Shown here piece after piece: positions 6,432 through 11,868 of a stretch of 11,868 bases of DNA. Source of the stretch: Nocardioidaceae bacterium (lineage in GTDB: Bacteria > Actinomycetota > Actinomycetes > Propionibacteriales > Nocardioidaceae). Below the pieces are notes generated by a model, which saw only the letters and a program-made list of their open reading frames with translations, was not told where the DNA came from and made no database searches. The stretch's first letter is position 1. Every line of letters starts with the position of its first letter. Made by a program: the position numbers and the translations under genes. Location of the stretch: contig JACCZJ010000265.1 of NCBI GenBank assembly GCA_013696065.1, positions 1 through 11,868 on the forward strand, in the 5' to 3' direction.

Positions 6432-7058
6432 TCAGTCGAAGGTCGGATCGGCCGTCCTGGTGCGTTTGAGTTCGTAGAACCCCTCCGTGCCCGCTACCAG
6501 CCGAACGCCGTCCCACAGCCGACCAGCCGCCTCGCCGCGCGGGACCGGGGTGACCACCGGCCCGAAGAACGCCACGCCCTCGACTGCGATGACGGGGGTG
6601 CCGACCTCCATGCCCACCTGGTCCATGCCGCTGTGGTGTGAGGCCTTGATGGCCTCGTCATATTCGGTCAAGTCCATCGCATCGGCGAGATCAGTCGGCA
6701 GGCCAGCGGCTTCGAGCGCGTCCTCGATCGTCGCGCGCGACGTGTCCATCCCCTTGTCGTGGAAGCGCGTGCCGAGCTCGGTGTAGAGCCGGTCGAGGAC
6801 CTCTTCGCCGTGCTGCTGAGCAGCCGCCATACACACTCGCACCGGCTGCCAGGCAGTGGACAGGAACTCGCGGTAGTCGTCGGAAATGTCTTTGTCTTCG
6901 TTCAGGTAGGCAAGGCTCATCAAGTGGAAACGGGTCTCTACGTCGCGCACCTGCTCGACCTCGTTCATCCACCGCGACGCGATCCACGCCCAAGGACAAC
7001 GCGGGTCGAACCAGAAATCCGCGGTCGCAGCCTGTGATGCCACAGATACTCCGGTCAC
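6432..7058 (-). CDS. Mycothiol-dependent DsbA-type nitroreductase (Rv2466c family)
   Basis: Cytoplasmic thioredoxin-fold oxidoreductase of the DsbA/FrnE group. The M. tuberculosis relative Rv2466c uses mycothiol and is induced by oxidative stress. The active-site region reads FDPRCPWAW: Cys21 is present but the second Cys of the CPWC seen in Rv2466c is Ala24, so this form is a monothiol. Other family signatures are the HLMSLAYLNE segment, SHHSGMDQVG, the cis-Pro region GTPVIAV, and VAFFGPVVTPVPRGE near the C-terminus. The 208-residue length fits the family. The GTG at 7058 is chosen because AAGGAGA lies just upstream and the homologous region starts right after it; a longer frame to 7166 would overlap the divergent pepN start. 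It heads the operon with rpiB and nei. Confidence 0.9.
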   Translation of the reverse strand: MTGVSVASQAATADFWFDPRCPWAWIASRWMNEVEQVRDVETRFHLMSLAYLNEDKDISDDYREFLSTAWQPVRVCMAAAQQHGEEVLDRLYTELGTRFHDKGMDTSRATIEDALEAAGLPTDLADAMDLTEYDEAIKASHHSGMDQVGMEVGTPVIAVEGVAFFGPVVTPVPRGEAAGRLWDGVRLVAGTEGFYELKRTRTADPTFD

Positions 7059-7063
7059 TAGCT

Positions 7064-7070
7064 TCTCCTT
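7064..7070 (-). promoter_or_regulatory. Ribosome binding site that fixes the GTG start of the reductase
   Basis: AAGGAGA on the minus strand lies 5 nt before GTG 7058. No comparable site precedes the longer in-frame starts. Confidence 0.7.
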
Positions 7071-7114
7071 ATTGTTTACTGCATTTGCACGGCACGGCCG
7101 CCTCTCCACCGTCC

Positions 7115-7141
7115 AAGGCGGCGCCATCGCCCGACATTCCC
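7115..7141 (-). promoter_or_regulatory. SigH/SigR-like promoter candidate for the reductase-rpiB-nei operon
   Basis: On the minus strand GGGAAT (7141-7136), 18 nt, then CTT (7117-7115) resembles the GGAAT-N18-GTT pattern of the actinobacterial thiol-stress sigma factors, with one mismatch in the -10 triplet. It lies about 55-60 nt before the GTG start. In M. tuberculosis Rv2466c is, from memory, a SigH target, which makes the match more plausible. Confidence 0.4.
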
Positions 7142-7165
7142 TTGGGCGCGTGCGAAGATGGCGCA

Positions 7166-9712
7166 ATGTCTGGACTCAACCTCACCCGCGAAGAAGCGGC
7201 TGCACGCGCACTCCTCCTTGACGTAACCAGCTACGACATCGCGTTGGACCTCACGACATCGACAACCACGTTTGCGTCCACAACCGTGCTGAAATTCACT
7301 TGCTCGGAGCCGGGAGCGACCACCTTCGCCAATCTGGTGGACGCCACGGTGCACGAAATCACCCTCAACGGCCGTCCAATCGACACCTCGGCCTATGCCC
7401 AAAACCGCATCGAGCTCAGCAACCTCGACGCCGACAACGAGCTTCGCGTCGTCGCCGACTGCACGTACAGCCACACCGGCGAGGGTCTGCACCGATTTGT
7501 CGACCCGGCTGACCACAAGACCTACCTGTACACACAGTTCGAGGTGCCTGACGCGCGTCGCGTCTTCACCACGTTCGAGCAGCCAGACCTCAAGAGCGAG
7601 TTCACCTTCCACATCACCGCTCCCGCCGAATGGCAGGTCGTGTCCAACTCCCCCACGCCGATGCCCGAACCCGTCAGGGAGGGCATCGCGACGTGGCACT
7701 TTTCTCCGACGAAGCCGATCTCGACCTACATCACCGCCGTGGTGGCCGGAGAGTATGCCGTTGTACGCGACACCTACCGCGGCATGCGAGGTGATATCCC
7801 GCTGGGCGTCTTCGTGCGAGAGTCCCTGCTCGACCACCTGGACGCCGACGAGATCTTCGAGGTCACCAAGCAAGGGTTCGCCTTTTTCGAGGATGCCTTC
7901 GACATGGCTTACCCGTTTGGCAAGTACGACCAGCTGTTCGTCCCCGAGTACAACATGGGCGCCATGGAGAACGCCGGCTGCGTCACCTTCCGCGACGATT
8001 ACATCTTCCGCAGCCGCCAGACTCGGGCGGCGTACGAGGGGCGCGCCAACACGATCCTGCACGAGATGGCGCACATGTGGTTCGGTGACCTGGTCACGAT
8101 GAGGTGGTGGGACGACCTGTGGCTCAACGAGTCGTTCGCCGAGTGGGCATCGCACCACACCTCGACCAAGGCGACCCAATACACCGAGGCGTGGACGAGT
8201 TTCTGCAACTCGCGCAAGACGTGGGCCTATCGACAAGACCAGCTGCCGTCCACCCACCCGATCGCCGCTGACAACTACGACCTCGAGGCGGTGGAGGTCA
8301 ACTTCGACGGCATCACGTACGCCAAGGGCGCCTCAGCTGTCCGGCAGTTGGTGGCCTGGGTGGGCGAGGAAGAATTCATGGCCGGCCTGCGGCTCTACTT
8401 CCAGCGGCACGCCTACGGAAACACCGAGTTGACCGACTTGCTCAACGCGCTGGAGGAAACCTCGGGCCGAGAGCTGGGCTCCTGGACCAAGGAGTGGCTG
8501 CAGACATCAGGTGTCAACACCATGCGCCCGTTGTTCGACGTCGACGACCAGGGCAACTTTTCCTCCTTCACCATCCAGCAAAGCGCACATCCTGACTTCC
8601 CCACTTTGCGTCGACACCGGTTGGCCGTCGGCCTCTTCGACATGACGGACGAGGGTCTCACTCGTAAATCCCGCGTCGAGATCGACGTGTCGGGCGACGA
8701 GACCTCGGTCCCTGAGCTTGTCGGGGTCAAGCAGCCCGACTTCGTGCTGCTCAACGACGGTGACCTCACCTACTCCAAGGTGCGCCTCGACCCGAGATCA
8801 CTCGCCTCGCTGGTCGCGCATATCGACCGCATCGGTGACTCACTCGCTCGGGCGCTGGCGTTCGGTGCTGCCTGGGACATGACTCGCGACGGTGAGATGC
8901 GGGCTAGCGACTGGGTCGAGTTGGTCCTGCGCGCCCTAGGCACCGAGTCAGACCTCACCGCTGTTCGCTCGTTGGTCGCGCGGACCACGCTGGCCGCGAC
9001 TCTCTACACAGCTCCGGTGAACCGCGCGGCCACTGCACAGCGTTGGGACGCGGGCCTGCTGGACTTAGTCCGCAACGCCGAGGCGGGCAGCGACCAGCAA
9101 CTCGCCCTCCTGCGAGGCCTGGCCGTGGCTGCCCGCAGCATCGACGCGCTCGACCTGCTGGCTGGCCTGCTCGACGGTGCTGCATCCCTCGAGGGGTTGG
9201 TCGTCGACACCGACTTGCGCTGGGAGCTGTTGAGCGGTCTTGCTCGTGAAGGTCGCGCTGACGACGCGGCAATCGCCGCCGAGCTCGAGCGCGACAACAC
9301 GATCGCCGGCAGAGAGGCAGCCGCTGGGGCGCGCGCCGCGGTTCCCACCGCTGAGGCCAAGGCGCGTGCGTGGTCTGAAGCGGTGGAGCGCGACGACATA
9401 CCCAACGAGACGATGCGCAGCATCGCGACCAGTTTCGCCCAGCCAGGACAAGAAGACGTTCTCGTGCCCTACCTCGAGCGTTATCTGAACATCGCCCATG
9501 GGATCTGGGAGAAGCGGGGCGTTCACCGCGCAGCGACCGTCCTCGAGCACATGTTTCCTCGGGTACTGGCGACCGAGGAAACCGTCGCCGCTGTGGACGC
9601 CTGGCTCCAGACCACCGAGGCCAACCCGGCGGCGCGACGGTTTGTGAGCGAGGGGCGCGACGACGTGGCCAGGTCGCTCACCGCCCAACGCCGCGACGCC
9701 GAAACGGCATAG
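7166..9712 (+). CDS. pepN: Aminopeptidase N, M1 zinc metallopeptidase
   Basis: Cytosolic aminopeptidase that removes N-terminal residues from peptides. The exopeptidase motif GAMENAG is at residues 265-271. The zinc site HEMAH gives His299, Glu300 and His303, with the third ligand Glu322 in WLNESFA, the spacing expected of M1 enzymes. An N-terminal beta-saddle (about 1-200) precedes the catalytic domain, and an ERAP1-type helical C-terminal domain covers about 524-835. The 848 residues are a normal length for actinobacterial PepN. The ATG at 7166 is chosen because similarity to M. tuberculosis PepN begins at once (LTREEAAARA); a frame open to 7034 would run through the divergent reductase gene. 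The ribosome site is weak. It is divergent from the reductase operon and convergent with the DUF5130 gene. Confidence 0.95.
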   Translation: MSGLNLTREEAAARALLLDVTSYDIALDLTTSTTTFASTTVLKFTCSEPGATTFANLVDATVHEITLNGRPIDTSAYAQNRIELSNLDADNELRVVADCTYSHTGEGLHRFVDPADHKTYLYTQFEVPDARRVFTTFEQPDLKSEFTFHITAPAEWQVVSNSPTPMPEPVREGIATWHFSPTKPISTYITAVVAGEYAVVRDTYRGMRGDIPLGVFVRESLLDHLDADEIFEVTKQGFAFFEDAFDMAYPFGKYDQLFVPEYNMGAMENAGCVTFRDDYIFRSRQTRAAYEGRANTILHEMAHMWFGDLVTMRWWDDLWLNESFAEWASHHTSTKATQYTEAWTSFCNSRKTWAYRQDQLPSTHPIAADNYDLEAVEVNFDGITYAKGASAVRQLVAWVGEEEFMAGLRLYFQRHAYGNTELTDLLNALEETSGRELGSWTKEWLQTSGVNTMRPLFDVDDQGNFSSFTIQQSAHPDFPTLRRHRLAVGLFDMTDEGLTRKSRVEIDVSGDETSVPELVGVKQPDFVLLNDGDLTYSKVRLDPRSLASLVAHIDRIGDSLARALAFGAAWDMTRDGEMRASDWVELVLRALGTESDLTAVRSLVARTTLAATLYTAPVNRAATAQRWDAGLLDLVRNAEAGSDQQLALLRGLAVAARSIDALDLLAGLLDGAASLEGLVVDTDLRWELLSGLAREGRADDAAIAAELERDNTIAGREAAAGARAAVPTAEAKARAWSEAVERDDIPNETMRSIATSFAQPGQEDVLVPYLERYLNIAHGIWEKRGVHRAATVLEHMFPRVLATEETVAAVDAWLQTTEANPAARRFVSEGRDDVARSLTAQRRDAETA

Positions 9713-9721
9713 CCAGTCGGC

Positions 9722-9771
9722 CGGCCGTGGGGATGGCCGCTCGAGGGGCGTAGCCCGGCGGCGAGGCGGGC
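9722..9771. terminator. Two stem-loops between convergent genes, possible bidirectional terminator
   Basis: The 60-bp gap between the pepN and DUF5130 stops contains CGGCC/GGCCG (9722-9739, 8-nt loop) and GCCCG/CGGGC (9753-9771, 9-nt loop). Both are GC-rich and have no T-run on either side. The position between converging genes suggests termination in both directions. Confidence 0.35.
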
Positions 9772-9772
9772 C

Positions 9773-10162
9773 TTACGGTGTGTCGGTGTGCAGACTCTGC
9801 ACCGGCCGGGCAAGTTGGGCGAGCTGCTGTATGACGGCAAGCAGGCCCCGGGTCAGGTCTCCGGCCTCGAAGGCCGTCTGCATCGACAAGCCGGCCAGCG
9901 CGACATGTCTATCGTCGACCGTCTCCCGAACATCCGCCCCCGTCACCACCTCAAGCGTCCGCGCCGTGGGATCGACATGGATCAAAATGCTGTTCGCTGG
10001 TCGCGCGACCGCGCGGTGCAGGGACCACGCCGTACGACGGCTGTCGCCGGTCGACCGACCCACGTGCACATAGAAGTCACGGCCAGAAAGCCGCTCCGCA
10101 TCGCGGATCGCCTTGTCGATCTCGTGACGCTCGATCGGCGTGAAGGCGTCACCAGCGGACAC
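9773..10162 (-). CDS. DUF5130 protein, TPM-like domain
   Basis: Small conserved actinobacterial protein of unknown function, resembling the TPM-domain family. Visible features are the FTPIERHEIDKAIRDAE helix, a strand with FYVHVG, ILIHVDP, the LEVVTGADVRETVDD block and a C-terminal helix (QLAQLARPV). From memory Rv2468c, next to M. tuberculosis pepN, belongs to the same family, so the synteny supports the call. There is no signal peptide or membrane helix. The start is uncertain: GTG 10162 follows an AGGTGG sequence and begins just before the conserved region (129 residues); GTG 10183 and GTG 10228 are in-frame alternatives. With any of them it overlaps the end of the upstream gene, implying translational coupling. 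Confidence 0.8.
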   Translation of the reverse strand: MSAGDAFTPIERHEIDKAIRDAERLSGRDFYVHVGRSTGDSRRTAWSLHRAVARPANSILIHVDPTARTLEVVTGADVRETVDDRHVALAGLSMQTAFEAGDLTRGLLAVIQQLAQLARPVQSLHTDTP

Positions 10163-10547
10163 TGGCACCACCTGTCTGCTCACTGTCCGAGTCGTCTTGA
10201 GACGAGGTGACCGGCGCCTGCTCCGCACCCATCGCCGTCGCGCCAGCCCCCCGCCTGCGGGCGCCTGTCACACCGTGGTCGTCCGATACGACGTTGTCGT
10301 GATCACCTGCCGACGCAGGGTTGTGGCCCGCGGCGGGCCCCGACTCGATTTGGTGGCGATTGGCCATTGCCTCGCGAGCTCCCACGGCGCGGGGGGCCCC
10401 GAACCACTCCGGCTCGGCCTTCCAGTTCGATCCGGAGCGGGGCTGATTTCCTCTGGCGAGTGAGGGAGCCATCACCATCACAGTGATCGCCACGACGATG
10501 AGCAAAGGGATGCCGGCGAAGATCAGCAGCCCTTCCAGGGTGGACAT
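10149..10547 (-). CDS. Small single-helix membrane protein with disordered tail
   Basis: I know no function. The protein has 132 residues. A single transmembrane helix lies at about residues 5-27 (LEGLLIFAGIPLLIVVAITV), followed by a basic APSLARG stretch and a NWKAEPEWFG motif. Similar short proteins next to DUF5130 in other actinobacteria come to mind, but I cannot verify this. The remaining 80 or so residues are rich in Gly, Ala, Ser and charged amino acids and look disordered. The ATG at 10547 puts the helix at the N-terminus; a GTG at 10592 would add 15 Pro-rich residues. Neither start has a good ribosome site. Its 3' end overlaps the DUF5130 gene and its 5' end is divergent from the MscS gene. 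Confidence 0.7.
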   Translation of the reverse strand: MSTLEGLLIFAGIPLLIVVAITVMVMAPSLARGNQPRSGSNWKAEPEWFGAPRAVGAREAMANRHQIESGPAAGHNPASAGDHDNVVSDDHGVTGARRRGAGATAMGAEQAPVTSSQDDSDSEQTGGASVRW

Positions 10548-10621
10548 CGGTGGCGGTTCGGGCCAGGTCCGGGGAGTGTCTGCGAGAATCACGTGCTCAC
10601 GTTACTGCCCCGAGCGATCAT

Positions 10622-10642
10622 GTGGCGTCATGGGTGGCGTCA
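10622..10642. repeat. 9-bp direct repeat in the divergent promoter region
   Basis: GTGGCGTCA occurs exactly twice (10622-10630 and 10634-10642), 12 bp apart, about 60-80 bp before the MscS start. Two close copies between divergent genes could be a regulator site, although nothing else supports this. Confidence 0.3.
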
Positions 10643-10701
10643 GTGGAACGATGGACCGTCGTGAGTGAGGATCTGCTCGCCGGAGCGAGAAAGAAGAGCG
10701 T

Positions 10702-11802
10702 GTGACTGAACCCGTCTGCCCGACAGAGCGCGGTGAGTTGTGCCGACTGGTCGAACAGACGACCGGTAACGCATGGCTGGCGAAGGCCTCCAACTGGCTG
10801 ATCGCGAAACCGCTGTCGATCCTCTTGTTGATCATCATCGGGATCGTGGTGAGGTGGCTGTTGCACCGCGCCATCGACAAGGTGACGGCGCGGGCCGCTG
10901 AGGGACCGCTACCGGCCATCATCAGCCGGGGTCGGGTTCCACACATGTTCCTCGAGGCCAACGCCGCTGCAGCCGAGCGCCGGCAGCAGCGCGCCGACAC
11001 CATGGGGAGCCTTCTCAAGAGCATCTCCACCGGTGTGGTCGCTGCCATGGTCGTCGTCATGGTCATCGCCCAGCTCGGATTCAACATCGCCCCTCTGATC
11101 GCTAGCGCAGGCATCCTGGGCGTCGCGATCGGTTTCGGCGCCCAAAGCCTGGTCAAAGACTTCCTTAGCGGCATCTTCATGATCTTGGAGGACCAGTACG
11201 GCGTGGGCGACGTCATCGACGTAGGCACCGCCACAGGCACGGTCGAGGCTGTCGGCCTGCGGGTGACGCGCCTTCGTGATGTCAACGGGACCGTCTGGTA
11301 TGTCCGCAACGGCGAGATTCTTGCGGTCGGCAACATGAGCCAGAACTGGGCGCGCACCGTGTTGGACATCCCCGTCGCCTTCTCGGAGGATCTCAGCCGG
11401 GTGAGTGAGATCCTGCGTGACGTCGCCCATCAGATGTGGGAGGACGCCGAATACCATCCCGACATCCTGGAGGAACCTGAGGTGTGGGGCGTCGAGCGCT
11501 GGGACCCCGACGGTGTCGTGGTGCGGGTGGTGCTCAAGACGGCACCGCTCGAGCAGTGGAGCGTGGCGCGCGAGATGCGCGAACGCATCAAGCACCGTTT
11601 CGACACAGAGGGCATCGAGATTCCACTTCCCCAACGGATGGTCTGGCACCGCGACATGCCTGACCCCTCCCGGCGCGACGAGGAGCGATCGCCAGCTGCC
11701 GCCTCAGCCGGTCACCCTCCGGCCGCTGAGCCTTCGGCGGCCACCACCCCCGCCGCTGACCCCGCGAGTGAGGCTGGCTCCCCCCGGACAGGCGGCGTAT
11801 AA
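10702..11802 (+). CDS. MscS-family small-conductance mechanosensitive channel
   Basis: Membrane channel that opens under membrane tension to release solutes after osmotic downshock. Three hydrophobic segments are visible: TM1 about residues 32-54, TM2 about 109-127 and the pore-lining TM3 about 131-160. TM3 contains the Gly/Ala-rich GVAIGFGAQSLVKDFLSG signature and leads into ILEDQYGVGDVI, the start of the cytoplasmic beta-domain. The WYVRNGEI segment and a vestibule domain to about residue 315 follow. The C-terminal 45 residues are Pro/Ala/Ser-rich and look disordered, a tail not needed in the core family. The 40 or so residues between TM1 and TM2 form a long charged loop. The GTG start at 10702 has an AGAAGAG-type ribosome site. 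It is divergent from the small membrane protein gene. Confidence 0.92.
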   Translation: MTEPVCPTERGELCRLVEQTTGNAWLAKASNWLIAKPLSILLLIIIGIVVRWLLHRAIDKVTARAAEGPLPAIISRGRVPHMFLEANAAAAERRQQRADTMGSLLKSISTGVVAAMVVVMVIAQLGFNIAPLIASAGILGVAIGFGAQSLVKDFLSGIFMILEDQYGVGDVIDVGTATGTVEAVGLRVTRLRDVNGTVWYVRNGEILAVGNMSQNWARTVLDIPVAFSEDLSRVSEILRDVAHQMWEDAEYHPDILEEPEVWGVERWDPDGVVVRVVLKTAPLEQWSVAREMRERIKHRFDTEGIEIPLPQRMVWHRDMPDPSRRDEERSPAAASAGHPPAAEPSAATTPAADPASEAGSPRTGGV

Positions 11803-11822
11803 CGTCAGGCTCCCCTGGAGAT

Positions 11823-11866
11823 TGGTGCTTGGCGTAGCCAGAGAGTGGTGTTTGGCGTAGCTAGAG
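11823..11866. repeat. Two imperfect 21-bp direct repeats at the window edge
   Basis: Units at 11823-11843 and 11846-11866 differ at two positions and share TTGGCGTAGC and AGAG. Each can form a tiny stem (TGGC-GTA-GCCA in the first; TGGC-GTA-GCTA, with a G-U pair as plus-strand RNA, in the second). The array may continue past the window. It begins 20 bp after the MscS stop. Confidence 0.6.
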
Positions 11867-11868
11867 CC

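Noticed and set aside
7076..8257. 393-codon minus-strand open frame opposite pepN
   Set aside because: It is antisense to the conserved M1 catalytic domain and is a typical high-GC shadow frame with no domain of its own.
10675..10686. GCTC-GCCG-GAGC inverted repeat before the MscS start
   Set aside because: A 4-bp stem is too short to separate from chance in such GC-rich DNA.
10602..11369. 255-codon minus-strand open frame opposite the MscS gene
   Set aside because: The plus-strand frame has a clear MscS signature; the antisense product is rich in Thr, Arg, Met and Ser with no known motif.
1..11868. tRNA, rRNA, insertion sequence or prophage genes
   Set aside because: I saw no cloverleaf, rRNA segment, transposase-like product or flanking inverted repeats.

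Overview
The window looks like a high-GC actinobacterial chromosome. The strongest evidence is a mycothiol-dependent DsbA-type nitroreductase (Rv2466c-like), a mycobacterial-type Nei DNA glycosylase, a phosphosugar-type RpiB with mycobacterial active-site residues, and GTG starts at several genes. From memory, the order nei / rpiB / Rv2466c-like / divergent pepN / DUF5130 matches Mycobacterium tuberculosis Rv2464c-Rv2468c, so the right-hand 60% of the window is an old conserved core block. The genus cannot be fixed from the sequence alone.

Layout. (1) 4-2669, minus strand: a six-helix membrane protein gene that needs a one-base frameshift correction, then a NarL-family membrane sensor histidine kinase whose frame stops about 20-25 residues earlier than the family normally does. 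(2) 2832-4777, minus: a secreted DUF3494 ice-binding-like protein with a Thr/Pro stalk and a C-terminal HPQTG sorting signal, overlapping by 4 bp (ATGA) a class F-type sortase. A hairpin at 2767-2785 separates this pair from group 1. (3) 4778-5045: the longest gene-free stretch, with a candidate promoter for the surface protein and three back-to-back hairpins after nei. (4) 5046-7058, minus: operon of the mycothiol-dependent reductase, rpiB and nei. (5) 7059-7165: divergent promoter region with a SigH/SigR-like element. (6) 7166-9712, plus: pepN. (7) 9773-10547, minus: a small one-helix membrane protein overlapping a DUF5130 gene, convergent with pepN. (8) 10702-11802, plus: an MscS-type channel, followed at the window edge by two copies of a 21-bp repeat.

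How the genes fit together. The core block covers oxidative-stress redox chemistry (the reductase), base-excision repair (nei), the pentose phosphate pathway (rpiB) and peptide turnover (pepN). The left module looks accessory: a surface-displayed adhesin/ice-binding protein and a dedicated sortase, next to a membrane protein and a sensor kinase that might regulate it (inference). The most interesting points are the non-canonical HPQTG signal paired with a sortase that has no arginine where the catalytic Arg is expected, and the two coding lesions in the neighbouring membrane protein/kinase pair.
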